Both the position numbers and the translations under genes were made by a program. From CAZQHK01 sp964593455 (GTDB lineage: Bacteria; Muiribacteriota; CAYSPT01): 64,000 nucleotides of DNA. The notes beneath the pieces are model-generated. The model had not been told where the DNA came from. It searched no databases and saw only the letters and a program-made list of their open reading frames with translations. The stretch is taken from contig CAZQHK010000009.1 in NCBI GenBank assembly GCA_964593455.1, positions 1 to 64,000 of the forward strand, read 5' to 3'. Of the stretch, positions 31,730 through 42,000 are shown in pieces (the stretch's first letter is position 1; every line of letters begins with the position of its first letter).

Positions 31730-32469
31730 TGTTCGGGTGTCTCCTCCGGTTGAGTGGTGAGATCGATGAAAACGTTCTCGAGATCACCGGACCCGGTTCC
31801 TTCCGACGCGCAAAGCTCGTCCGGAGTACCCAACCCCACGATACGGCCTTGGGAAATAATTCCGATCCGGTTACAGATCTTCTGGGCAATCTCCAGCACG
31901 TGTGTGGATAAAAGAATGGTCTTCCCCCCGGCTGCCAGGTCGACAATCTTTTCCCTGAGATCGCGGACACTTTTGGGATCGAGCCCGCCCGTGGGCTCAT
32001 CCAGGATCAATACCGGAGGATCGTGGATGAGGGCTGAAGCGAGAGATATCTTCTTTTTCATTCCCTGCGAGTAGTTGACCAGGAACTCGCCTTCCCGGCC
32101 AACCAGCCCGAAGAAATCGAGCCACTGCTCGATCCGGTCACGGGCTGTGTCGGCAGGAATTTTGCGTACTTCAGCCACGAAACTTAAAAAGTCCACCGCA
32201 TTTAAGTAATCGTACACGAAGGGTTCTTCCGGCAGGTAACCTACCAACTCTCTCACCCTGATGGTTTCATCCACCACGTCGTGTCCCGACATGACAACGG
32301 TACCGGTGGTGGGTTTTAAAAGTCCCAGCAGAAGTTTCATCGTCGTGGTTTTTCCGGCCCCGTTCGGTCCGAGAAGACCGAATATCTCGCCGTCATCAAC
32401 GGTGAACTCGAGACCGTCAACCGCGGTCAGGTCGCCAAACTGTTTTGTCAGCTGGAGAAACTCTATCAT
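31726..32469 (-). CDS. ABC transporter ATP-binding protein
   Basis: This 247-residue ATPase is of the DRA/antibiotic-export type. Walker A is GPNGAGKTTT, the Q-loop GYLPEEPFVYDYL, the signature NYSQGMKKKISLA, Walker B VLILDEPTGGLDP, and the H-loop STHVLE. It is translationally coupled (ATGA) to the permease-CPBP fusion, forming a two-gene exporter. The pair may remodel the envelope or export a lipid or peptide. Confidence 0.95.
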   Translation of the reverse strand: MIEFLQLTKQFGDLTAVDGLEFTVDDGEIFGLLGPNGAGKTTTMKLLLGLLKPTTGTVVMSGHDVVDETIRVRELVGYLPEEPFVYDYLNAVDFLSFVAEVRKIPADTARDRIEQWLDFFGLVGREGEFLVNYSQGMKKKISLASALIHDPPVLILDEPTGGLDPKSVRDLREKIVDLAAGGKTILLSTHVLEIAQKICNRIGIISQGRIVGLGTPDELCASEGTGSGDLENVFIDLTTQPEETPEQ

Positions 32470-32628
32470 GGTAGAAAACTCCGGTTCCGTCGTTGTTTAC
32501 CTTACAATAGACAGATTGGGAGCATATGTCAATGAGGACCAAGAAAGACCGGACGATACGTATGCGAAGATGACATAACCAGATCTCTCTGCTATAATAA
32601 TGATAACATTTCTTGAGAAATTTTCCCT

Positions 32629-35600
32629 ATGGAACACGAGACCGAAAAGCTTATTGAACAACTGCAAAGCGGCACAGACGAGGAGCGTAAAAAAGCGGCT
32701 CTGGCTCTGGGCGCGATGAGCGATCCGGCCGTAGTTGAGCCTCTAGAGGCGGCTCTCAAAGACAAGGCTATGGGGGTGAGATACTTTGCTCGCAAATCAC
32801 TGGGAAAACTCAGGAATAAGTTAAAGACGCCGGCGGTTTCAACGTCAGCCGATCACACCGGCGACGGGCAGGCTGCGGATGTTTCGAAGGATGACGAAAA
32901 TCAGGTATCCCCATCGGAAGCCCTCGAAGAACTGCGCGGACTGGTGCCCGAAACGGCGTTTTCCTCTCTGGCCGAGGAGCGCGAAGAGGCGCTCCTGGAT
33001 ATCGTGGAAACAAACCTGCCCGTGGCCGGCCAGGCGGTAGCCGCGCTGCTGGCGAAAGAAGAAAATCCGCGTATTAAAGCCACCGCCGTGAAAGCCCTGG
33101 CCCGCTTAATGGGCGGGGAAGCGGTGAAAAACATCCTGCCGTATCTCAAGGATGATGACGACCGCGTGCGGGCCAACACCGTGGAAGCCCTACAGATTAC
33201 CGCCGACCCCGGCGCCGTGGAACATATCGTGCCGCTCTTGAACGATGAAAATCACCGGGTGCGGGGCAACGCCACCCGGGCCCTACACGAGTTCGGGCAG
33301 GAAGTGATTCCCGTCCTCACGGAAATGCTTGAAGCGCCTGAAGAATGGATGCGGGTAAGTGCCGCACACGCTCTGGGATTCATCGATGACGATCAGGTCT
33401 ACCCGCTGCTCTGGCAGGCCTGTGACGATGCCAACGATGATGTCAGGGAAATGGGTTACATGGCGCTTTTGAAGATGGCGGAAAACAAAACGGCCGGACC
33501 CTTTTTGCAGGAGATGGCCCGGGTACTCGAAGACACCCAATCCTCCCGTCAGCGATGCGCGCTCCGGATTCGGAAAAACCTGGATAAACTGAGCGAGTCC
33601 GGTGATCAGGAGCAGAAAAACTACGTCCTGCTGCTTCTTGCTGATCTGAGCGGGAACAAGGTGCGTGAACTGGCGGGAAAAATTAAATCGGGCTCGGATG
33701 AGGAGCGTAAGGAAGCTGTTTTGGCCCTGGGCGATCTGGTATCCGAGGAGGCTTTGCAACTGCTGGAAGAAACATTGCAGGACACGTCCCGCGGAGTCCG
33801 GTATTTTGCCAGAAAATCGTTGGCCAAACTGCGGCGGCGGCTCGCCACCGTCCGGAAGACCGTACCGGAGGATTCAGCTTCTTCACAAGGACCGGTTGAA
33901 GAAGATGTGCTGGAACCACAGCCTTACCAGGAAGTGGAATTACCGCAGGGGCCCGATGAGAGCACTGCCGCCATTCTCGAGCAGCTGTTATCGGAGAACG
34001 TCGAGGACCGTATGCAGGCGCTCACAGCTATTGCTGATTCTCCTTCCGCGAGCGCGGTGGATTCCCTGGTTGAACTGCTTGCCCGGGAAGAAGATACTCA
34101 CGTTCGGGCTACCGCTGTCAAGGTGCTGGCTTTGGCGGGAGGAAAAGAAGTTTCCGGAATTATCGCCCAATTTCTCAGAGACGAGGACCATCGGGTCAGG
34201 GCCAATGCCGTGGAAGCCGTGGAGATCACCGGTGACCTCGATATGATCGGGACCCTGGTCCCGCTTCTGGAAGACGAAGATCATCGGGTCAGGGCCAACA
34301 CCGCCCGCGCGCTGCACGCTTTCGGTATGCATGGAGTGCTTCCGGTTCTTGATGAAATGCTCCTTGCGGCGGAGGAATCCATGCGCATCAGCGCCGCGCA
34401 CGCCCTGGGATTCCTGGAGGATGAAGGTGTCTACACGCTTCTCTGGAAAGCCTGCGAAGACGAGAGTCCCGATGTACAGAAAATGGCCTTCGACTCGTTG
34501 ATCAGGATCAGCGACCGGGGAACCGCTTCGCTCTTTTTCCAGGAAATGGCCGAGGCCATGAAAAATCCCGATTCGGACAAACACGCCATTGCCCAGAAAT
34601 TGTACCAGAAGGTGATAACCATCATGGAACGGGGCAGCCTGGAAGAAAAAAACCTGGCCTTGAAACTGGTGGACGATATCACTTATTTTCTCAAGGAGAA
34701 TGGCGCAGTTGACCTTCTGATCGAGATGTACTCTTCCCTGGTCGATCTTCATCCCGACGCGCGGCGATTGATCACGCTGGGCAATCTCTTCCTCCAGAAA
34801 GGCGACCTGGTCAATGCCCGGATTCAATTCGACCGTTACCTGGCGCTTGATCCCGGCAATGTCCCGATCAGGATGAAGCTGGGGGAGATATCATTTTTCG
34901 TGGGTGAACTGGACAAAGCCGAGGAAGAATACTCGAAAGCTCTGAAACTTTCTCCCGACAGTCCGGCTATTCTCTACAAAGCGGGAGAGGTCCGGTTTCT
35001 GGCGGGAAAATACCAGGAAGCCGTCTCCACCTTCCAGCGTCTTCTCAAGATGGAAACATCCCTGGCCCCGCACGCTCATAACCTGTTGGGGTTGTGTTTC
35101 ATAAAGATGGCGTTCCCGGAAATGGCTGATCGGGAGTTCAATACCATCAATTTTGATGAACTGGACATCTCCGAAAACCAGATGAAAGAGATGCTTTACC
35201 GCATCGCCGCCGCCTACCGGGAAAACGGGTATCGCAAAGAAGCCCTGGAGTATTACAAGCGTATCATGGTCACCGACGTGGAGTACCGGGACGTAGCGGG
35301 CCAGGTGGATGAACTCAAGAACTTGATCACCAGAGGGCCGTCATATGAAAAAGAAAAAGGCGATTCGACCTCTGGCGCTCTCAGCGGCAGTGACGTGGAG
35401 AACCTGAACAAGTTCACCAAGAAACGGTATTCGGACATCGCGATCCTGGGAGAGGGAGGGATGGGCAGGGTTTACCAGGCCCGCGACACCCTGCTCGACC
35501 GCCAGGTGGCCATCAAGTTGCTGCCGATGCCCCTGGCCCGGGAGAAAAAGATACGGGATCGGTTCACCCGGGAGGCCCGGGCCGCGGCCCGGATGTCTCA

Positions 35601-36198
35601 TCCCAACATCGTTCAGATCTACGACGTCAATCCGGGCAAATTTCCGTTTTTCATCATGGAGTTCGTCAAAGGCAAGAGTTTCCGGGATTTGATCAAGCTC
35701 GGGAAGGTGCTGGCGCCCTCGGCGCTCAAGGACCTGGTGCTGCAGATAGCCGAGGCGTTCCAGTACGCTCACGACCGGGGTGTCATCCACCGCGATATCA
35801 AGCCCGACAACATCATGCTCGATTTTCACGGCCAGGTGAAGATAATGGATTTCGGACTGGCCAAGATGGAGATGGTGTCGGAGTTGACTCAAAAAGGCGA
35901 GGTTATGGGCACCGTCTATTACATGTCGCCAGAGCAGATACGGGGGCAGAAGATTGACAGCCGGTCGGACATCTATTCTTTCGGCGTCACTTTGTACGAG
36001 ATTATCACCAGGGTTAAACCATTCCGCCAGGGAAACATTATGTATGAGCATTTGAGCACCGACCCGGAGTCCCCGTCAAAAATCAACCCTTCTATTCCTA
36101 AAGCAGTGGAACAGGCGGTACTCAGGTGCCTGGAGAAAGATCCGGACGACCGTTACCTGACATTCAGAGATTTTATTCAAGATTGGCTGTTGGTATAA
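32629..36198 (+). CDS. HEAT-repeat / TPR / Ser-Thr protein kinase
   Basis: This 1189-residue cytoplasmic protein has no membrane segment. Residues ~5-344 and ~345-690 are two copies of the same HEAT-repeat block; compare GTDEERKKAALALG / GSDEERKEAVLALG and GVRYFARKSLGKLR / GVRYFARKSLAKLR. TPR helices span about 720-930. A Hanks-type kinase occupies 935-1185: glycine loop GEGGMGRVYQ, VAIKLLP lysine, catalytic HRDIKPDN (H1054-D1056), DFG in IMDFGLA, and GTVYYMSPEQ. The kinase is C-terminal, unlike most PknB-type proteins. The protein repeats probably recruit partners. A TATAAT promoter (32590s) lies about 35 bases upstream. Confidence 0.93.
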   Translation: MEHETEKLIEQLQSGTDEERKKAALALGAMSDPAVVEPLEAALKDKAMGVRYFARKSLGKLRNKLKTPAVSTSADHTGDGQAADVSKDDENQVSPSEALEELRGLVPETAFSSLAEEREEALLDIVETNLPVAGQAVAALLAKEENPRIKATAVKALARLMGGEAVKNILPYLKDDDDRVRANTVEALQITADPGAVEHIVPLLNDENHRVRGNATRALHEFGQEVIPVLTEMLEAPEEWMRVSAAHALGFIDDDQVYPLLWQACDDANDDVREMGYMALLKMAENKTAGPFLQEMARVLEDTQSSRQRCALRIRKNLDKLSESGDQEQKNYVLLLLADLSGNKVRELAGKIKSGSDEERKEAVLALGDLVSEEALQLLEETLQDTSRGVRYFARKSLAKLRRRLATVRKTVPEDSASSQGPVEEDVLEPQPYQEVELPQGPDESTAAILEQLLSENVEDRMQALTAIADSPSASAVDSLVELLAREEDTHVRATAVKVLALAGGKEVSGIIAQFLRDEDHRVRANAVEAVEITGDLDMIGTLVPLLEDEDHRVRANTARALHAFGMHGVLPVLDEMLLAAEESMRISAAHALGFLEDEGVYTLLWKACEDESPDVQKMAFDSLIRISDRGTASLFFQEMAEAMKNPDSDKHAIAQKLYQKVITIMERGSLEEKNLALKLVDDITYFLKENGAVDLLIEMYSSLVDLHPDARRLITLGNLFLQKGDLVNARIQFDRYLALDPGNVPIRMKLGEISFFVGELDKAEEEYSKALKLSPDSPAILYKAGEVRFLAGKYQEAVSTFQRLLKMETSLAPHAHNLLGLCFIKMAFPEMADREFNTINFDELDISENQMKEMLYRIAAAYRENGYRKEALEYYKRIMVTDVEYRDVAGQVDELKNLITRGPSYEKEKGDSTSGALSGSDVENLNKFTKKRYSDIAILGEGGMGRVYQARDTLLDRQVAIKLLPMPLAREKKIRDRFTREARAAARMSHPNIVQIYDVNPGKFPFFIMEFVKGKSFRDLIKLGKVLAPSALKDLVLQIAEAFQYAHDRGVIHRDIKPDNIMLDFHGQVKIMDFGLAKMEMVSELTQKGEVMGTVYYMSPEQIRGQKIDSRSDIYSFGVTLYEIITRVKPFRQGNIMYEHLSTDPESPSKINPSIPKAVEQAVLRCLEKDPDDRYLTFRDFIQDWLLV

Positions 36199-36285
36199 CT
36201 CATCCTCCGGCTCGCCCCTATTGTCATCCACCTGAACGCTATCTCTGACATCTCCTTCGATCTAAACTTAACCCGTAAAATGCGG

Positions 36286-36314
36286 TTGACTTTCCATTAA
36301 TCTCGGGTTATAAT
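36286..36314 (+). promoter_or_regulatory. strong sigma-70 promoter of the tRNA genes
   Basis: TTGACT (36286-36291) and a consensus TATAAT (36309-36314) with ideal 17-base spacing lie about 50 bases before the tRNA-Val gene. The GC-rich stretch just after (GGCCAGCGGCAGCGCTACCG) can fold and may be the tRNA leader. The gap 36199-36364 otherwise holds no gene. Confidence 0.85.
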
Positions 36315-36364
36315 ATCCTGCAACATCGGCCAGCGGCAGCGCTACCGCAGCCGCTCAAGGATGG

Positions 36365-36436
36365 GCGCGGGTAGCTCAGCGGGAGAGCACCGGCCTTACA
36401 AGCCGGGGGTCACAGGTTCAAACCCTGTTCCGCGCA
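36365..36436 (+). tRNA. tRNA-Val (anticodon TAC)
   Basis: A complete cloverleaf: acceptor GCGCGGG paired with TCCGCGC (one G-U), D-arm AGCTCAGCGGGAGAGC, anticodon stem CCGGC/GCCGG around loop CTTACAA, and T-arm ACAGG-TTCAAAC-CCTGT. The discriminator is A. CCA is not encoded. The TAC anticodon reads GUA valine codons. It is followed 41 bases later by tRNA-Asp, likely in the same transcript. Confidence 0.98.
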
Positions 36437-36477
36437 AACCTGAATTCGTCCCGGGCGGATGTTGAAAGCAATTTTTC

Positions 36478-36553
36478 GGAGCCGTGGTGTAGCCTGGTTT
36501 AACACGCTGGCCTGTCAAGCCAGAGAGCGCGAGTTCAAATCTCGTCGGCTCCG
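36478..36553 (+). tRNA. tRNA-Asp (anticodon GTC)
   Basis: Acceptor GGAGCCG pairs with CGGCTCC. The D-arm is GTGTAGCCTGGTTTAACAC, the anticodon stem CTGGC/GCCAG with loop CTGTCAA, and the T-arm GCGAG-TTCAAAT-CTCGT. The discriminator is G, the identity element of tRNA-Asp. CCA is not encoded. A T-rich run immediately after (TTTTTGTTTTTG) may serve transcription termination. Confidence 0.98.
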
Positions 36554-36661
36554 TTTTTGTTTTTGTCAGAATCCTCTCATCGTCCGGTATGACTGGCAAT
36601 CAGCCTTCTTTTACCCGTTTCTGCTCTTCGAGATACCGCGTGTCGCAACAACAGTTTGGCG

Positions 36662-36690
36662 GTGACATCCGGGCCTCATAGGTGTATAAT
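36662..36690 (+). promoter_or_regulatory. promoter of the nucleoside kinase gene
   Basis: GTGACA (36662-36667) and TATAAT (36685-36690), 17 bases apart, lie 23 bases before the start codon. Confidence 0.6.
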
Positions 36691-36713
36691 GTTATTCTTG
36701 CCGAGGAAAGGTG

Positions 36714-38411
36714 ATGAACCAGGTCATGAAGAACCGCAAGAACGATAAACCTTCGAAAAAAACCACCAAGGCAAAATCTTCACCGTACATTACATATGTT
36801 AAAGCCAACACGCCGATCTGCAACTCGGTGGAAGGACAGGTAGCTTCGTCGGGACTGCCTTTTATCGCCGCCCGCATCAAGAACACTGTTTACGACTTGA
36901 CCTATATGCCAACCCAGCGCTTCAAAGCCGAGTTTCTCTCATACAGCGATCCCGGCGGCAATTCCGTCTACCGGAGGAGTCTTAGTTTTGTCCTCCAAAA
37001 AGCATGTTTCAACCTGTTCAAGGAAAACCGCGTCATGGTGGGAATGTCACTTGCCAACTCCATCTACTACGATTTTTATCCGGAAAGGCAGCTCACCGCC
37101 GAAATACTGGGAGCCATTCGCCATGAGATGAGTTCTATCATCAAGCAGGACATACCGCTGGAGCGGATGGAGATGCCTCTTGACCGGGCCAAGAAGCTTT
37201 TCAAATTGTTGGAGATGAGAGATAAGAGCCTGCTCCTGAGACATATCTACCGGAAGAAAGTACTGGTTCACAAATGCGGTAACTTCTCGCATATAACCCA
37301 TGGTCCGTATGTCCCGAGCACCGGCTGTCTTCACAAATTCCAGCTGAAAAAGTATTCCACCGGGTTCCTGCTCAGCCCTCCGGACCCCCGCCGTCCTTTT
37401 TCCATTCTGCCGGTCAAACGGTACGACAAGCTGTTCAACATCTACAAAGAAAGTAAACGCTGGAGCAACATTCTTGGGTTTGACAATGTCGCCAAGCTGA
37501 ACGAGCTCATCGTCAGTGGTAACGTTTCGGAAATCATCCAGGTGGCCGAAGCGCTGCACGAGAAGAAGATCGCTTTGATTGCAGATAAAATCTACGAAAA
37601 AAGAAAGCAGCTCAAGCTGATTCTCATTGCCGGTCCGTCCTCATCCGGAAAGACCACCTTCTCCAAACGCCTGGCGATTCAACTCAAAGTCAATAGCCTG
37701 ATCCCGCTTACGCTCTCTCTTGACAACTACTTCGTCGACCGCGAAAAGTATCCGTTGGACGAAGACGGAAACTACGATTTCGAAAGTCTCTACGCCCTTA
37801 ATCTGAATCTGTTCAACGAGCACATGCTCAAGCTTATGAAGGGTGAAGAGGTCATCGTTCCCGAGTTCGATTTTGATATCGGCAAATCCATCCACGGTGG
37901 GAAGCCGTTCCGGCTGGAAAAGGATCAACTTCTAATCATCGAGGGTATTCACGGGTTGAATGAAAAACTAACCTTCTCAGTGCCGAACAGGAATAAATAC
38001 AAGATTTATGTCAGCCCGCTCACCCAGCTCAACATCGACGACCACACCAGGATTTCAACTGCCTGGACCCGGCTTCTCCGGCGGACGGTACGGGATTACC
38101 AGTTCCGCTCCTACGAGGCTATCCAGACTCTGGAGAGATGGCCCTCGGTCCGGCGTGGGGAGTCCAGGAACATCTTCCCGTTCCAGCACCAGGCGGACGT
38201 AATGTTCAACTCGGCCCTGGTGTACGAGCTTTCGGTGCTCAAAAACCTGGTAGAGATCCTGCTTAAGCGGGTCAAGAAGAAAGAACCGGAGTACGATCTG
38301 GCGCAGCGTTTGCTCGATTTTCTGTCGTACTTCATGCCTATCCGGTACGACGAGGTTCCACCGACATCGATCTTACGCGAGTTTATCGGTGGAAGCTCTT
38401 TTAAATACTAG
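36714..38411 (+). CDS. uridine-kinase-like nucleoside kinase with ThrRS-like N-terminal region
   Basis: ATG 36714 is favoured by GAGG seven bases upstream (a GTG at 36711 is also in frame), giving 565 residues. The N-terminal half resembles the TGS/second-additional-domain region of threonyl-tRNA synthetase, including KCGNFSHITHGPYVPSTGCL. The C-terminal half is a P-loop phosphoribulokinase/uridine-kinase domain with Walker A GPSSSGKTTFS, the LSLDNYFVDRE motif, FDFDIGKS and IIEGIHGLNE. This fused architecture is a known family annotated as nucleoside kinase. It would phosphorylate uridine/cytidine or a related nucleoside in the cytoplasm. Confidence 0.92.
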   Translation: MNQVMKNRKNDKPSKKTTKAKSSPYITYVKANTPICNSVEGQVASSGLPFIAARIKNTVYDLTYMPTQRFKAEFLSYSDPGGNSVYRRSLSFVLQKACFNLFKENRVMVGMSLANSIYYDFYPERQLTAEILGAIRHEMSSIIKQDIPLERMEMPLDRAKKLFKLLEMRDKSLLLRHIYRKKVLVHKCGNFSHITHGPYVPSTGCLHKFQLKKYSTGFLLSPPDPRRPFSILPVKRYDKLFNIYKESKRWSNILGFDNVAKLNELIVSGNVSEIIQVAEALHEKKIALIADKIYEKRKQLKLILIAGPSSSGKTTFSKRLAIQLKVNSLIPLTLSLDNYFVDREKYPLDEDGNYDFESLYALNLNLFNEHMLKLMKGEEVIVPEFDFDIGKSIHGGKPFRLEKDQLLIIEGIHGLNEKLTFSVPNRNKYKIYVSPLTQLNIDDHTRISTAWTRLLRRTVRDYQFRSYEAIQTLERWPSVRRGESRNIFPFQHQADVMFNSALVYELSVLKNLVEILLKRVKKKEPEYDLAQRLLDFLSYFMPIRYDEVPPTSILREFIGGSSFKY

Positions 38412-38425
38412 CCCGGATTCAACCA

Positions 38426-38875
38426 TCAGACTACGTCCAGGTCCTCGGTGACAGTTACCCGGCGCCGCTCCTTCTTCTCCGCCTGCTTCTTCTTGTTCGC
38501 CAGCATCTTTTCCTTGGCCCGTTTCGAACGTTTCCGTTTCTGCCGCCTGATCTTCTCGATCCGTTTCCTTTCGGCCTGGACGGAGCCGGTCCGTTCCCGC
38601 TCGATTTCATCACAGAGAAGCCGGCGGGCAAAGAAACGGTTCAGCGCCTGTGAGCGCTCCTTCTGGCACTTGACTGAAACGCCCGTTGGCTTGTGGCAGA
38701 GGTAGACGCAGGTGGCGACTTTATTTGAATGCTGCCCGCCGGGCCCGGATGAGCGGACAAACTTCTCCTCCAGGTCGTTCTCGGAGACCCCCATCTCCTC
38801 CATCCGTTTCAACAAAGCCCGTTCTTTCCTGAGTGAAACGCCAAATGAGGGCACAGTGTCTTCCTCCCCAATCAT
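38426..38875 (-). CDS. ArfB-like peptide chain release factor (RF-1 domain)
   Basis: This 149-residue protein lacks codon-recognition domains but has the peptidyl-tRNA hydrolase motif GGQ within KFVRSSGPGGQHSNKVATCVYL. A very basic C-terminal tail follows (RKRSKRAKEKMLANKKKQAEKK). That layout is typical of ribosome-rescue hydrolases such as ArfB/YaeJ, whose basic tail enters the empty mRNA channel of stalled ribosomes. It lies convergent to the nucleoside kinase with a 14-base gap. Codon-independent release is inferred from the family. Confidence 0.9.
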   Translation of the reverse strand: MIGEEDTVPSFGVSLRKERALLKRMEEMGVSENDLEEKFVRSSGPGGQHSNKVATCVYLCHKPTGVSVKCQKERSQALNRFFARRLLCDEIERERTGSVQAERKRIEKIRRQKRKRSKRAKEKMLANKKKQAEKKERRRVTVTEDLDVV

Positions 38876-38883
38876 TATACCTT

Positions 38884-39008
38884 ACTTTCCACGCTTCTTG
38901 CTTGAGGGTGGGACCACCTAGCTTCCGCTACGGCGCAATGTTCGCTCAGGCATAGCGAGAGCTTCTACTTACCCACCTCCCTCTGGAATATCAGTGTAGA
39001 AAGCAAGG
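38884..39008. repeat. 125-bp MITE-like element with inverted ends
   Basis: The left end reads ACTTTCCACGCTTCTTGCTT then GAGGGTGGGA (38884-38913). The right end, on the opposite strand, reads CTTTCTACACTGATATTCC then AGAGGGAGGTGGGT (38971-39008). The ends are imperfect inverted copies of the dispersed motif at 29238 and 61418. The centre contains smaller palindromic pieces (AGCTTCCGCTACGGCGC; GCATAGCGAGAGCTTCT). It lies between the release factor start and the sensor kinase. Confidence 0.65.
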
Positions 39009-39086
39009 CTTATAATTACAATTGAATTACTTTACTGCTCCATGAAATTACTTGAAATTAATAAGAAAATTCATTAAAATACTCGT

Positions 39087-42000
39087 ATGGAGAATCCGTT
39101 GCGTTTTCTTATTATCGATGATGAAATCAGTATACGTACCCTGGTCAGCAAGCTGCTGAGAGTGGAATTTCCCGGCTGCCGGATCATGCAGATCGGCGAC
39201 CGTGCTTCATTTGAAGAACACCTCGATAACAGTAAGTTTGACGTTGTCATTACCGATTATTATCTGGGCTGGATAGATGGGCTAGAAGTCCTGAAAGCCG
39301 TCAAACAACGCGACCCGTATTGCCCGGTTATCATGTTCACCGGTTCCGGAGACGAAGAGATCGCCGTGGAGGCCATGAAGTCCGGGCTGGATGACTACGT
39401 GCTAAAATCGCCGGAGCGCTTCAAACGGCTTGCCCCTTCCATCAAAATGGCCCTGGAGCACAAGCGGACAGAGCAAAAGAAACGTCATATCGAACAGGAA
39501 CTCATCGAGAGCGAGGAGCGGCTCGAGGCCATACTTCAGTCTGTAACTGATCATATGAGCATGATAGACCGATCTTTGAATATCATCTGGACCAACAACA
39601 CCGCCTTAAAATCATTCGGGGGAGACTTACTCGGAAAGAATTGTTATAAAGCGTATTACGGAAGAGAAACGGTGTGTGATAACTGCCCGGCTATGAAGAC
39701 ATTCGATGACGGCAATGTCCATCACCATGAGATCTCCGTCCAGACAGAAGGCGAGGGAGAACGAATATTTTTCTGTACTACCAAAGTGGCGCTGCGTGAC
39801 GATCAGGGTGAACCGATGGCCGTGCTGGAACTGTCACGGGATGTTACCGAGCGGAAGAGGGCGAAAGAAGAGTTGGAGCGGGCATACAACATTATTAACG
39901 ATAGCCAGACCATGGCTTTTCTGTGGAAAAACGCCGAGAATTTTCCTGTTGAGTACGTTACCGAGAACGTGAAGGATGTACTCGGCTACACCGCCGAAGA
40001 GTTCATGTCGGGCGCCGTCTCCTGGCCCGGAATTACCCATCCCGATGACGAACCCCGGTTGAGGGCTGAACTCGAACGCAACCTCGAGCTGGGTATCAAT
40101 CAATTCAGCCAGGATTACCGGTTGATCGCCAAATCGGGGGATATCAAGTGGATAAGCGACCGGACTTCCGCCATTATGGACGAAAATGGGACCATTACCC
40201 ATTACCAGGCTGTCGTTATCGATGTGACCGATCAGAAGCGGGTCGAGGACCTGAAGTTCTTGAATGCCATGGCTTTAGAGCTGGCGGAAACGCACTCGAC
40301 GGATGAGTTGCGAAAACTCATCGGTGAAAAACTGAAAGAGTTCACCGGAGCGGTCATGGTTTTGGTAAACGGGTATGATGCCGAGAAGAATGAGTTGAAG
40401 GTAGAGCACATCGCCGCCAAACGGGGAACCATTGGATCCGCCCAAAAGGTGCTCGGCTCACGGTTAAAAGAGATGCGCTTTATCATTCCTCCCGAGGTAT
40501 ACGCGAGAATGATCACCGAACGGGTTGCCAAACTCACAGGAATATATGAACTGTCGTTTGAAGCAATTCCTAAAAAAGCCGCCGGGCTCATGGAAAAGAC
40601 CCTGGGCCTCGGCAGCGTATACGGGCTGGCCCTGTACGATGACAAGTCGTTGTTCGGAACCGCCGCAGTTTTACTGCCTTGGGACAATGAACTGCTTTTC
40701 ATCGAATCGCTGAAGGTTTTTGCGCACATGGCCGCCGCCTCACTCGGGCGGGTACAGGTGGAAGAAGTGCTGCGGGAGTCGGAAGCCAAGTTCAGGATGG
40801 TGTCTGACTATTCTTTCAACTGGGAAATTTTTAGAGACAGGAACGGTCGCTTGATCTATATAAACCCTGCTTTCGAACGGATCACCGGCTACACGGTTGA
40901 GGAGTACATGTCGGGCAAGGTTACCAGGGAAGATCTTCTTCATCCCGAAGACCTGGAGAAAAATCAGAAGTTGTTTGCCGAGGCAATGGGTGGAACAGTT
41001 ATTAAAGAATTTGAATGCCGGCTGATACAAAAGGATGGCCGGCTGATCTTCATATCAGTTTCCAGTCAACCGGTCATTACCGAATCCGGAGAACATGTCG
41101 GCAATCGTTTGAGTATTCGTGATATCACGGAACGAAAAACGGCGGAGGAGGCGCTCAGACATAGCGAGGAAAAATTCAAGAAAGTGGTTTCGACCTCCCC
41201 TGATGCAATCATGGTTTTCGACGCCAAAACAAAAAAGATAGTGGAGGTCAACAAGGCCTGCGAGGACCTCTACGGGTATGTCAGGAAGGAGTTCCTCGAT
41301 CTGTGCCAACCGGATATAAGCGCCGAACCTGAAAAATCAGCTACATCAATCATCAGGGCTTTGAAGGGCAAGCTCCATCACATTCCGCTCAGGTATCACC
41401 GCAAGAATAACGGAACCGTTTTCCCGGTTGAGATTTCAATGGCAACGTTCGATTATTTCGGCTATACCATGATCTGTGAAGTGGTCAGAGATATCAGTGA
41501 ACGCAAACGATTGGAAAGGGAAATAATCGAGATCAGCGGGCGGGAACAGCGTCGAATCGGTCAGGACCTTCACGACGGGCTCGGTCAGCAGCTCACCGGC
41601 GTTTCCTATATGCTGATGGCACTGGTAGAAACTCTACGTCAGAAAGGACTGCCGGAAGTGGAAAGTGTCGCCCGAGCGGTGGAACTGATCGACGAAACTA
41701 TTTCTCAAGCCCATACGCTTTCCCAGGGGCTTTGCCCGGTTGAGATCGAGGAAAATGGCTTGGCCGAAGCCTTGAGAGGACTCTGGCAGCAAACTAACAG
41801 TACCTACGATATCAGATGTCTATTCGATTGCGATGAGGAAGTTTCCGTTATCAGTACTGATGTTGCCACTCATCTTTTCAGGATAGCCCAAGAGGCGGTT
41901 ACCAACGCCGTCAAGCACAGCCTGGCCGATACCATCCGGATACGGTTGCAGTCGCTGGATAACAACATTATCCTGGCTATCGAAGATAACGGGACCAGTT

